Source: Welwitschia mirabilis
Lineage: Eukaryota > Gnetophyta > Gnetopsida > Welwitschiales
Direction of reading: 5' to 3'
NCBI GenBank assembly: GCA_051453625.1
Contig: JBOZIK010000001.1
Coordinates: 27,666,937-27,730,936 of the forward strand
DNA length: 64,000 nucleotides
Shown piece by piece: positions 36,823-48,086 of this stretch. The notes beneath the pieces are model-generated. The model had not been told where the DNA came from and did not search any database. It saw only the letters and a list, made by a program, of their open reading frames with translations. The position numbers and the translations under genes are program-made. Each line of letters opens with the position of its first letter. Within the stretch, counting starts at the first letter, position 1.

Positions 36823-37043
36823 ATAACCTAATAAACATGTACAGATTAAATTATAATTACTAAAGCTCTTGGATAAAGTATTTATTAGGCCTTATGTCTT
36901 ATAATGGAGATAATCACTACTCTATATTAATATAAAGGATGGTATATTAAGGCTCTACATAAATTGTAGATAGTTAAATAATGTTATTATTAGTAAGAAA
37001 TACTCACATCTAAGGCTTAATGATCTATTTGATCTGTTAAATG
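36823..37043 (+). repeat. 221-bp direct repeat, right copy
   Basis: Second copy of the RT segment at 35,791. It follows the LTR end CAACA directly and continues in frame into the downstream RT, so it looks like the uninterrupted allele or the original locus. Confidence 0.95.
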
Positions 37044-37599
37044 AAAAAACATTTTTCTCTAAAATATATCTAAAGTTAGGATATCAACCACTTCATATCA
37101 AGAAAAAGGATATTTAAAAATTTAATTCAAAATACATTATGAATACTATGAGTTCATTGTAATGTATTTTAAATGAATAGATACTTTAATAGTATTTATT
37201 AGCTTAATGAACATGATTTTTTATCATATTTACATAAATTGTTTATTTTCTTCACTGATGATACCTGATTTTGGAGTAGATGAAAAAGATTCCAATCATT
37301 TAAGGATGGTTGTATAGATTCTTAGAGCTAAATATTTACGTTTTAATGTAAGTAAACATGAATTTTAAAAATAAAATTAAACTTCCTTGATCATGTTTTA
37401 TTCAAGTAAACCTATCTAAGGTAAAAGCCATTTCAACTTCACTTGTGCCTAAAAATATGGCTTAAGTACATAGTTTCGTATGATTTTTAATTTATTATCA
37501 AAGATTCGTTAAGAATTTCTCTATTATATTACATCTATAATATCTTTATTTAATAAGGAAAAGGAATTTTCATGCACAAATAAAAAAATTCTTATCAAA

Positions 37600-37990
37600 T
37601 CTTGAATAATGCTCTTACTTCTCGTACCTTAGGTAGATTATTTCATATGTATATAAATGCATTTAGTAAGGATTAGAGTATGTTATAATGTAATATAAAA
37701 GAGTTCTTACTTATGAGTTAAAGCAACTCAAGACTTATGAAAATAATTTTTTGCTCATGATCTATAATTTGCTAAATTAGTTCATGCACTTACAATATGG
37801 TAACACTATTTATATAAGCAAAATTTGAATTTTATACAAATCATCAAAGTCTACAGTATACTTGTAGTTATTCATATCTTCATATTGGATAGATAATATG
37901 GATAGAATTACTTAACAATTATGATTTTGAGGAAAAATACAATGAGAGAAAAGAAAACAAGGTATTTAATGCATTAAGTAGAAGGAGATA
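37600..37990 (+). pseudogene. Gypsy RNase H relic, Tekay-like element
   Basis: From 37,829 a single frame reads FYTNHQSLQYTCSY, then a stop, IIWIELLNNYDFEEKYNERK and ENKVFNALSRR. This is the C-terminal half of gypsy RNase H (YTDH.SL....., ..RW.ELL.DYD..I.Y.PGK.N.VADALSR). Catalytic-site Asp is Asn in both YTNH and FNALSR. Confidence 0.85.
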
Positions 37991-38249
37991 TGAGAAATTC
38001 ATACTTCTTATTACTTGATGGTATCTTAAAGATGTTAATAGGTAGTTCTACTGAGATGGATTTATCATGGATAAATATTAAATATTAGAAAAAAGGTACT
38101 TAGTAGCTAATTTCTAGTTCACTCCTAGAGGATTTCTGACATTTAAGGAGGAATTAAATATTCCAAAAGTTGAAAATTTATGAAAATATATTTTAAGTAT
38201 AATCAATAACATAATATACTTAAGACATCTTAGTAGTATTAAGATGTAT

Positions 38250-38446
38250 CATGATCTATCTAAGTAGTTATAATGGTCTAATTATAAGAAGGACATAGTT
38301 GATTATGTTAGTAAGTGTCTTACATATTACAAAGGTAGAATAATGATTGAAATGTGGAGAGATACAATCCTTTACATCCTATAAGAAAATGGATATTATT
38401 ACCATGAATTTTATTATGGAGTTTTCAAGGACTAGATCATGATAAA
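38250..38446 (+). pseudogene. Integrase relic, left part, Tekay-like element
   Basis: Reads ERYNPLHPI.KW in one frame and DIITMNFIMEFSRTRS in the next, matching the LQPL.IP.WKW..ITMDF..GLPRT.SG segment of chromovirus integrase. The first catalytic Asp (MDF) is Asn. The frame is cut at 38,446 by the Athila-like complex and resumes at 50,454. Confidence 0.85.
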
Positions 38447-40175
38447 TGTTGCAGTGTAAATTTATGCAATCCTGAAGTCCTTTAGATAAACATGTAAATC
38501 AAATNNNNNNNNNNNNNNNNNNNNNNNNNNNNNNNNNNNNNNNNNNNNNNNNNNNNNNNNNNNNNNNNNNNNNNNNNNNNNNNNNNNNNNNNNNNNNNNN
38601 NNNNNNNNNNNNNNNNNNNNNNNNNNNNNNNNNNNNNNNNNNNNNNNNNNNNNNNNNNNNNNNNNNNNNNNNNNNNNNNNNNNNNNNNNNNNNNNNNNNN
38701 NNNNNNNNNNNNNNNNNNNNNNNNNNNNNNNNNNNNNNNNNNNNNNNNNNNNNNNNNNNNNNNNNNNNNNNNNNNNNNNNNNNNNNNNNNNNNNNNNNNN
38801 NNNNNNNNNNNNNNNNNNNNNNNNNNNNNNNNNNNNNNNNNNNNNNNNNNNNNNNNNNNNNNNNNNNNNNNNNNNNNNNNNNNNNNNNNNNNNNNNNNNN
38901 NNNNNNNNNNNNNNNNNNNNNNNNNNNNNNNNNNNNNNNNNNNNNNNNNNNNNNNNNNNNNNNNNNNNNNNNNNNNNNNNNNNNNNNNNNNNNNNNNNNN
39001 NNNNNNNNNNNNNNNNNNNNNNNNNNNNNNNNNNNNNNNNNNNNNNNNNNNNNNNNNNNNNNNNNNNNNNNNNNNNNNNNNNNNNNNNNNNNNNNNNNNN
39101 NNNNNNNNNNNNNNNNNNNNNNNNNNNNNNNNNNNNNNNNNNNNNNNNNNNNNNNNNNNNNNNNNNNNNNNNNNNNNNNNNNNNNNNNNNNNNNNNNNNN
39201 NNNNNNNNNNNNNNNNNNNNNNNNNNNNNNNNNNNNNNNNNNNNNNNNNNNNNNNNNNNNNNNNNNNNNNNNNNCTTAATTAATGTAAACTATGAGATAT
39301 ACCAAATAGAATATGAAATGCAATGTGTAATAGAAATGGAATAATAATGCAAATCTAAACTAGTCAAAGTCAACCTTGACAAAGATTTTCCTTATGATCT
39401 AAATAAATTACAAAATCATTACTTAATATATAAATAACTTAAGGGACAAAAATAGAATTGAAATGAAAATAGTAATTGTATTGATTCAAAAAACTTTATG
39501 TCCACTTACAACATATTAGCAACACCTCAATGGAAGATACTTAGCCTAACACCAAGGAAACTCCTCTTTATAGTTACTAGATGGACCTCTTATCCTTTAA
39601 TCTTTCATCGTAAGAATATTGGGTATAAAAGGTGGAAGCTGAAATGAAGGAGGAGAAGGGAATTTATATTTTTGCATTGAAGTTCTAAAAGATTAACCCT
39701 AAAAGACTATAAAAAAATCCTAACAACCCAAATGAGTTACTTGACCTCATTACAAGATAATTTTTTCTGACCATCGAAAAATAGTTATCATCCTAATTAT
39801 CATGTGGATGACAAAGGGGATGTCACTCTATGTCAAAATGTACTTTATCAGCTTTATGCCTTGTTGTCAATCTTGTAGCTTATGTTCATATTAGTAGTGC
39901 TATCATCCTACCTGTCATGAAAATGATAGAGAGGATGACAGGCTTTCTTATCTTCAATCTTAAAGGTAAGTCAGTCTTCTACGTGGTGAATTATTCTTTT
40001 AAGTATACAATATCAGAATAAACCTAAGAATCCTCTAAATATGAAAAAATCACATGTTTTAATGATCATCCTATTAAATATCCATAATCATCAGTATTTC
40101 ATCCAAACCTATATAAATATCCTATAAAAGCACTCAAAATACACCACCAAATTTCTATAAATTGGCATCGCAACA
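38447..40175 (-). repeat. 3' LTR of the Athila-like complex
   Basis: Plus-strand edges are TGTTGCAGTG and GGCATCGCAACA. Matches 48,087-49,444 on both sides of a 770-N gap (38,505-39,274). In the second copy the stretch missing here is only about 290 bp, so the gap is probably oversized. Two copies of the hairpin-like motif lie near 39,790 and 39,905. A minus-strand TATA-like element is near 39,665. Confidence 0.9.
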
Positions 40176-40190
40176 TAGCCCACTACTTAG
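40176..40190 (-). other. Polypurine-tract region of the Athila-like complex
   Basis: Minus strand reads AAGTAGTGGGCTA immediately before TGTTGCG, a purine-rich tract at the 3' LTR boundary. Related tracts occur at 49,445 (AAGTAGAAACTA) and 57,034 (AAATGGAAGACTA). Confidence 0.7.
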
Positions 40191-42640
40191 CCTTGTCAGT
40201 CCCTGATAAAGTGAGTAATCAATTATATAGCAAGTCAATTTGACTAAGATAAAACAATATTAAAAATATGTAAATTAAGTTTAATTAAATCATGTAAGAA
40301 TAGATATCACAAATAGATTAACTGATACAAATACTAAAAATATTCCGAAGCCTTTTACTTAAGCATGTTACCATAGAATATATGAATGTCATACACATAT
40401 AAAAATCATAAAATATAACATTGATAGCTCAGAGAATGATAATGTATATGCATATTACAAAATAGTGATAATGAACTAATGTCACAGACTTAAGTAGTGC
40501 TAATATTAAAATAGTTATGCATTTAAGTTCATTAGTGTAATCCACAAGGCCAAAGATCAAGAGTAGATATAGCATTCTTTTTACATGATCCAAAACATAG
40601 CTATAAGAAAACTCTATGAGTATGCTATTGTACTCCTACAAGATAAAGTCTATGAATTTATTCAATTAACATAAAAACTAATCCAAACAGCTCATCTTAT
40701 ATATGTAACATTAAAGCTCAAAACATGATCCTTTTTAATTTCAAAAATTTATGCTTAAAATCACAAAATAAAGCCTAGAAAGATGTCCTATCCTCCCACA
40801 ATAGAAGCAAGACATCCTGAATTTCTCTAAAGGTAAAGAATGAGTGTCGTCTTGTCTATCATGAAGATAATAGATGTGGGATGACAAGGATCAAATAAGC
40901 TATGTAGAAAGAAAAGATAAATAAAAAAAATTTAAAAACTAAGCAAATACAAAGAAAATAACTAAAAAAATAGAAAGAAGATAAAAAGTAAAGAAATAGC
41001 CTAAAAAAAGTGCTCATGGTGGAGAGTGATGCATGGAGAAAATTGTAAAAATAGAAGAAAATGCATTAAATAAAAAAATGCAATGCTCACAGACTCCACA
41101 AATGTGCCTAAACTCATAAAAAAAGAAGAACTAAAACTCATCAGATCATGGAAACCTATTAAGAAGAGAACAACAATCCTTTATATAAACTAGGAAAACA
41201 CATCAACAAGAAACTAGGAAATAATTAGATCCATAATATTATGCTAAAAAATTATGGGAAATAAATTTGAAAAATATAATAATATAGCTAAATAAAAACA
41301 AAATAAAAATGGACAACTAGGAATAGAAAGAATATTGCTTACTTACCCTAAATTATAATCTAATAAATTTCCTGGCAATCATAAAATCACTTGATGAAAG
41401 ATGCATAATGTTATGTAAAAACCTATAAAGTATTAGTTAAATAGGCAATGATTATCATGATGTCAAGTAAGTCTATTGTTATCAAACAATAAATGATAAG
41501 ATAAAAAGCTATTAAAATAGGAACTTACAAGCTACCATATCAAAATAAAACTAGAATCTAAAAAAGTAAAGTGATCATGTGGAAATAATATAAATAAATA
41601 AAAAAATGAGTATAAAAAACAAGCAATGCCTTTGATGTTACTAGGGACACCACTGATCTAATAGCCTTAAAGTGTAATTTATTCTAGATTGATGAGGGGA
41701 GTAAAACCAATATCAGAGAAGTAAGTACTCACACAATATGATCAACTGACCCCCTAGTGGAGTTCTCACAACTACCATATCACATTATCAAAGGCCTCTC
41801 TTGGGAGAATTTACCCTAATGCACCTACAATAGGAAATCATGGTGAACATGTTTGTGAGATATAACATGAAAGATCATAGTCATTAGCTATTTTATTCTT
41901 TTTTTTCTTTTTTTTTAATTGGGTAATATTCCACATGACCAAGGACTTGTAAGAATAAAAGTGAAGTAATGAAATGAGTAACAAAGTAAGAACATGCAAA
42001 AATAATTAATTAATCACATCATTAAAAGAGAATAAAAGAACCAAGGCATCTTTCTTAAAAATGAAGTTCATGGACATAGAAATTATTGAAGATTAGATGA
42101 AGTTAATCTCATCATCTAAAATTCCTAAGTTAAATATTACTAATCATGGAAACTTCATAAGTAAATACATAAGTTAAGTTAAAGATATTTAAGTCATAAC
42201 ATAATGTTTACTTAAGGAATGAGTTAAGAAGTAATTTAGATAATCATAAAAGAAAGGTCCTCTCATTGAGAGGGACTTCCAAGACAAGTGCCTCTATCAT
42301 GTTTAAGGTTTTATCAGAAGATAAAGCATAAATTTTTAACCTTTATTCATTAACCTTTTGAATTTCTTTAGTATTTGAATTGAAGATGTCAACTAAGCCA
42401 TTTGAGTGTACTTTTCTATAAGATAAGGATCTAATCATTTAAAAGTTAAATTTTTGTACAAAAAATATACTCAGGTATTATACAAAAGGACAAGTTGACT
42501 AGGTTCAAACTGCTTATGAATAATTTATTTATATGTCTGAACTTAGCTTGAGATTTATGAATGAGTTAATGATATAAAACATGAGTACATTTTTCATCTA
42601 AATGTCAAGTTAAGTTAATCACGTTTTAAGGTTTTCATTC
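40191..42640 (-). other. 3' non-coding internal region of the Athila-like element
   Basis: About 2.4 kb with no recognisable domain between integrase and polypurine tract. Athila-type elements are known for a long region here that sometimes holds an env-like frame; none is visible. The first 370 bp match 49,445-49,821, and their beginning matches 57,034-57,250. A hairpin-like motif copy lies near 40,850. Confidence 0.7.
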
Positions 42641-42649
42641 AAGTCTATA

Positions 42650-43350
42650 AGGTTAAGTTGATGAATGGGTTGATAAGAACTATAGCAAACATCAACTAGT
42701 AAAATAAAAACTTTTCCATACATAAGTTCATATGGTGAGAGACCTAGAGAGTTATGTCAAGTAGTAAAATAAGCCCAATGAACATCATTAATTTTAGAGG
42801 ATCACCTTTTTTTTATTAATAAAGACTAATCTCTGTAGCATCTTTTTGATTTCTCTATTTGCATTTTTAGCTTGGCCATTAGTTTTAGGATGATATGCAC
42901 ATGTAATTATATGTTTAATACTAATGGATAAAAGGATTTTTTGAAAAATATGGTTAATGAAATGAGTTTCCTAATCACTAATGATAATTCATAGAAAACC
43001 AAAACATTGAAAGATATGAGTTCAAACATAATTGCAAATGGTTTAGGCATCATTTTTAGTTGTAGGAACAACTTATACCCAGTTAGTAACAAAATTAGCC
43101 ACTATAAAGATATAATTTTTGTCATGAGAAGGTGGTGCAAATGAGCCTACAAAGTCCATTTTCCAATAATTAAAAGGTTCACATTCAAGCATAGGTTTAA
43201 GGGACATATCTTTAGAATGAGTTAGGCTACTATAACATTGGCATGCATCACACCTTTTGGAAATGTTAAATGAATCCTTGAAAAAAGTAGGCTAATAAAA
43301 ACCTATGTAAAGAACTTTCATGATAGTCTTTTAGCCACTAGAGTATTTCC
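42650..43350 (-). pseudogene. Athila-type integrase relic
   Basis: Minus-strand reading gives KTIMKVLYIGFY with FFKDSF behind it, then KRCDACQCY, the zinc-binding end (CD.CQR). Next is WKMDFVGSFAPPSHDKNYIF, with the first catalytic Asp kept, and NFVTNWV. After it IISD-stop-ETHF keeps the second Asp, then CAYHPKTNGQAKNANREIK carries the third catalytic position. A SLGLSPYELMYG segment ends it near 42,690. It is the best-preserved integrase in the window, but stops remain. Together with the RT relic it shows this insertion is younger than the element it entered. Confidence 0.92.
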
Positions 43351-43399
43351 CACCTATCTCACTATGGTAAAGTTTTAGTATTTCTAAGCTTTTCCACTC

Positions 43400-44930
43400 A
43401 GATACACACTTACATATGATTTGATCTTTGCAATTTCTATAAAGATGGGGTTTATTTCACTCATAGTTATTAATCCTATGGAGAAAATATTTATATTACT
43501 TATGGTTCCAATGCTGAGAATTTTTCATAGTAATAAGGTAGTTCACAATATCATCATATCAAGGATGAGTAGAAGAGATACCATAAAGTTGCTTAATCAC
43601 AAAGAGTTATTCATCTGAAAAAGATTCATTTATGGAAAGTTCATCATGAGAGAAAGAAAGTTGAGATAGATGATCAACAATACTATTATGTTTTCCAGCC
43701 TTATCAATGATGATGAGATTAAATTCTTGCATGAGAAGAATCCATCTAATAAGTCTGTTACTAGAGTCTTTTTTGGTCATAAGATCACAGATGGATACAT
43801 GATCTATGTAAACATTGATGTAAAAGCCAAGACAATAATGTCAAAGATGATCTAGGAAAAAGATAATGGAAAGCATTTCTTTCATGGTAGTAGTGTAGTT
43901 GAATTAGGCTTGGGACAAAGTTTTACTAATATAAAATTTAACTTTAAAATCATTTTCATACTTTTATAATCATAACTAAAGTATCCATAAAAACTAGAAT
44001 AACCAAGGAAAGATCTAATTTTTTTGACATAGTTTGAGGGCTAAGGTTTTTAATGATATTAACTTTTATAAGAATCATCCTAATCCTTTCTTTCGAAATG
44101 TGATAACCTAAGATAATTCCATAATTAACAAGGAGAAAACTCTTTTCCCAACTCAAATGTAAGGCACTATCAATACATCGATGTAGGACTTTCTCTAATT
44201 TCTTTATAGTTTATTCAAAAGTATCACCAAAGATGAAGAAGTCATCCATAAAATAGAATTCTCTATCATGTCAGAAAAGATCCCCATCATGGATTGTTGA
44301 AAGATTCCATGGACATTTTAAAGTTTAAAGGGCATTCATTTAAAAGCAAAGTTTTTAAAGGACGAGGTGAAAGTAGTTTTAGCTTGGTATTCATTTGCTA
44401 TACAAATTTGATTATAGCCACTATACCCATCAAAAAAATAATAGTAGACATGACGTTGGATTATATCAAGTACTTTATTAATAAAGATAAAGGGAAATGA
44501 TCCTTTTTAGTTACCTCATTAAATTTTTTAAAATAAATGCATATTCTTCATTTTCCGTTATTTTTTAGAAATACTATTAAAGGACTAACCCACTCACTAT
44601 CAGATATGTCATATATGATTCTGACATTTATAAGTTTAATGATTGTATCTTTATAATTTGTTTAAGAGCTGAATTAAGTCTTTTTAGGACTACCTAATAG
44701 GTTTAGCATTATCTTTAATGTAAATCTTCTGTTAAACTATGGAAAGAGGAATAGCATCTAAGACTTTATGTGTCCAAGCAAAGGCATTTTGTATTAAAGT
44801 TAAGAGTGAGATCAAGTTTGATTCTNNNNNNNNNNAGTGAAAATGTCATTGATTATCATGGATTTTATTTCATTTTCAGATAGAAAAATATATTTTAAAC
44901 CTTGGGGTAATTTCTTAAGTCTAATATTTT
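43400..44930 (-). pseudogene. Athila-type reverse transcriptase and RNase H relic
   Basis: In minus-strand order: MPF.L-stop-NVHGIFQQSM near 44,340; GIFSDMIENS; a MDDFFIFGDTFE active site near 44,245 (the Athila form of F.DD); and then SWEKSFLLVNYGIILGYHIS at 44,100-44,156. RNase H closes with WILLMQEFNLIIIDKAGKHN and VDHLSQL near 43,680. A 10-N gap lies at 44,826-44,835. The frame shifts several times. In an active element this would make double-stranded cDNA from the RNA genome. Confidence 0.9.
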
Positions 44931-45179
44931 TAGTTTTCGTCCTGTTTATTGTGAGGACAATAGACCTAAGATGACATTTTGCAAAAACATTTTCTATCAA
45001 GTAAAAATGTTTAGTTTCTCCTTAATTAGTGTGTTATTCATTCTCAAATGTAAGATAATGTGTTTCACTGAAATCATCATATACAGTCGGTCTACATAGC
45101 ATGAGTAATCTCTCCTCAATTAATCAATGTTATGGAAATAAGGTTGGTTTCAGTTCATCTTCAAAGTTAAATTCAATTC

Positions 45180-45728
45180 CTATGTCCTTTTTAGCAACAT
45201 CAAAGACTCTAATGGTAAATTATATGTTATCAAAATAACATCCCTCATCCTAGATGGTGTGTTAATGATACAATGAGTAGTTGCATAAAAGGCTCCTCCT
45301 AAAAGGAGTGGATAACCTCCATCATGTCCTATCTCAATGATGATAACATCTATGGGGTAAAAATTTTCCTTAATTTGAATAATTAAGTCCTTAATAATTC
45401 TTAATGGTTTCTTAATTGAGGTATCAGCCAATTCTAAGATGATTTATATAGGTTCTATTCTATTTATTAACCTGAGTTTCTTAAATATGTGAAGAGGCAT
45501 GATGCTTAGACTTGATCCTATGTTACTTAAAGCTTTTTGAATTACTTTATTTCCTTCTAAGGTAACACAGATATTTGTAGCTTTAGGATATTTAAATTTA
45601 GAACCCTTTTTCATGATTAAGTTAGAAAGAGGATGAACAAGAAAAAGCTTACTAGGAATAATAATATGTTTTTTCTTTCTCCTTACTAAGTCCTTCCACA
45701 ACTTAGAATATTTATGATTTTCTTGCAA
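45180..45728 (-). pseudogene. Athila-type aspartic protease relic
   Basis: Two adjacent minus-strand frames. The first (45,444-45,728) reads KYSKLWKDLVRRKKK, then NVIQKALSNIGSSLSIMP, aligned to the ..ALCDLGASINLMP active site with the catalytic Asp as Asn. The second (45,180-45,431) reads ADTSIKKPLRIIKD, FYPIDVIIIEI and GYPLLLGGAFYAT, aligned to LADRS...P.G..ED, F..DF.VLD and .P.ILGRPFLAT. Together they cover the whole domain. A stop separates the two frames at about 45,432-45,443. Confidence 0.9.
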
Positions 45729-46049
45729 GAGTTTCTAAAAATGCAAGTTGATATTAACCTCTTGGATTAAAGTTTTCAAGTGTTTATCAAAGGTAAGATT
45801 TATATTCAATCAATCAAGTCAATGAATGAATGGTTTCTTTCCTTTGTTTTCTTATTAGGAATTTTTAATGGATTTTTAGTAGATGATGTTGAAGGAAAAT
45901 TGTATGAGTTCAAAATTTCTATATCATCTTCCTCATTTTTATTATTCTTGAAAATTGAATCCTTATGGGTAGGAAGTATTGTATCATTTTCCCTTCTTGT
46001 TACTACTTTCAAATATCTGCTAACTTCATTTGAGTTGAACAATGATTGA

Positions 46050-47000
46050 GATGTTATAGATCCTTCTCATCTTTCATTAACAAGAATTATTTGTTAGAGC
46101 ACCATTACTAAGTTTTTACTATTGCTATTAATCTTATTAATGTTGTTATTTGTTCTTTTAATATTGCTATTAGTCTTGTCTTTCATTCTTTTTAATTCCT
46201 CTATGGATTCATTGAGTAGATTATTCTAATTTTGTTGAAAGTTTAAATTTATAAATCTATTTTCAAAAGGTTTCCATGTTGATTATCCACCTGATCTTTG
46301 TTGAAATTGAGATTGCCTTTTGAAGTTAGGTGTTCTTTAATTGAAAGTATAGACTTCCTTAAACATCACAAATTTCACAATTTGAAGTTTAGTTTTCATT
46401 CGTTGCTATTTTTGCATCAACTATTATTTGTGTATACTTCTCCAAAGTGGTAGTAAAATATTTCATCAAGTTGGTTGAGTCCTCTCTTTCTTCTTCCTTA
46501 TTGTGTTTAACCTATTTTCAATCTTTTAATATTTGGACTATAATTCAATTTTCCTTAGTGGATTTAGGCTAAGTTTGCTATATTTCTATAATATTTTTCA
46601 ACACACTTCATGCTTCTTCCAAGAATAAGTTCAATAAGTTGCCTTCAGTAAAAAAAATATATAAGTTCTTTAGTTAGAGAATTCAATCCATTATAGAAAT
46701 AATCTACTAGCTCTTCTTTATAAAATTCATTAATATGATTGGAGTGGCTAGCTAATAGAAAACATTCATAGGTTCTGACATAGATCTCATGAGGTTGTTA
46801 TTGAAAGTTAGTTACTTCTTTTCTTCTTTTTTCATGGAACTTTCACTCAAAAATAATTTTATAAACACTTCAAACACTTGATTATAAGATTTAAAACTTT
46901 TATGTTGAATAGTTTTAAGCCAAATTTTTACCCTTTCTCTAAGTATGACTAGAAAAATAATCATATACATATGGTTATTAATACATTTCTTAAGGTAAGT
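46050..47000 (-). pseudogene. Athila-type gag relic
   Basis: Between about 46,790 and 46,670 the minus strand reads QPHEIYVRTYECFLLASHSN, then VDYFYNGLNSLTKE, the EAWERFK.LLR.CPHHG and FYNGL... segments of Athila gag. A charged linker with NPLKIPNKKTKERN (45,806-46,042) leads into the protease, as in the family. No zinc knuckle was identified. Stops are frequent upstream of 46,900. Confidence 0.8.
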
Positions 47001-48063
47001 ACAAGTTGTTTAATCTCAGCCAAATGTTGGAAAGGATCTTCCTTAGGTTCCCCTAAAAAAGTTGAATATGAACTTAAATTTCTTAATTCTACATCATCTC
47101 TAGGAGTTAAATGAAAGATATTTTTAATTTTATATTTTTTTATTGATAATTAAATATCTAAGAGTAATTTTTGCATTCAAGGAAGAAGTTTTTATTATGA
47201 TTTGGGGTATTAGATGATGTAATGTACTTTTGTTTTTGTAATGATTTTGATACATCCAATATATTTGAATAAGAAATAACATGATATACTTCTATACTAT
47301 ACTTTTATTTTGCAAAATCAGATTTTAAAATAATAAGAGCATAAAAATATTCTTTATCAATTCTAGGAATTTATGTACTTGGAATGTGCATACCTGGATT
47401 TAGCTCAAAGTCAAATAATCCTTTTCTAATGTTTTCTTTGATCAGGCTCTACTCTCTCTGATATTTTATCTTCCTATCAAAATTCCCCATGTCCTTATAA
47501 GCTTAGACAAGAAATAAAAAAATAAAATAAAAAATAACAAACTATTGTTTACCTGGTCATGGAAATGACAAGGACGACAACAATCACAATAACAAATAAC
47601 TGAAACTTATAAAAAATTACCAAAACTCATAAAAAATTACTAAAAGTGAAAAATCTAAACTATCATCCAAGCTATTATGGGAATGATAGAGAAGACAATG
47701 CTAACTTTATTATTAAACTATGAATAGAAGAAATTACAAATTACCAAAAGTAAAATAGTAAGTTATTGTTCAAGTTATCATGGAGACAATAGAGAAGACA
47801 ACAGTAACTTTATTATCAAAGTATGAATAGAAAAAAATTTAAAAAGTAGAAATTAATTTCAAAATTATACAAATGTCATGCCTACGGTTGTTGAGATGAC
47901 CAAGAGAACAACAAGGTTCCTAAAAACTATGGAAAATAAAATTTTACTAAAATAAACTTATTCTAAGTTATGCTAAAAATACAATACTAATTCAAATAAA
48001 TAACCTAAATAAATAATTCAAGGTACTTATTCGGTTAGTGATAATTCTCTAGCTTCTTATGGC
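47001..48063 (-). other. Leader of the Athila-like element with ~100-bp tandem units
   Basis: About 1 kb between primer site and gag. At about 47,650-47,756 and 47,757-47,860 two similar units each hold a TATCATGG..ATGATAG-like hairpin motif followed by an AACTTTATTAT.AA..TATGAATAGA block. Further motif-like copies lie near 47,545 and 47,885. An arrayed structured motif in a leader could serve RNA packaging, dimerisation or transcription; that is inference. Confidence 0.6.
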
Positions 48064-48086
48064 CTTCTCTAACAATGGCATGAAAA
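48064..48086 (-). other. Athila-type primer-binding site, decayed
   Basis: Minus strand reads TTTTCATGCCATTGTTAGAG right after the LTR end. It aligns with the conserved Athila junction TTTTGGCGCCGTTGCCGGGG with mostly C-to-T and G-to-A changes. This marks the LTR at 48,087 as a 5' LTR. Confidence 0.75.

Larger units (their letters stand above)
35730..37480 (+). pseudogene. Gypsy reverse transcriptase relic, split by an LTR
   Basis: The first part reads LLKLLDKVFIRP, then IKDGILRLYINCR and KKYSHLRLNDPFDLLN, the N-terminal half of gypsy RT in one frame with three stops, two of them at expected Gln positions. The downstream part continues FFSKIYLKLGYQPLHI at 37,055 and FTDDT at about 37,250 for the catalytic F.DD. 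motif. Between them lies an Athila-family LTR, and the 221 bp before that LTR are repeated after it. The second copy runs straight into the downstream RT. No active product is possible. Confidence 0.9.

Noticed and set aside
39830-40021. Plus-strand frame with a hydrophobic start that looks like a signal peptide; a matching one at 50,107-50,298
   Set aside because: Both frames are the same LTR segment read on the strand opposite to the LTR's own orientation and are built on the hairpin motif; nothing indicates translation.
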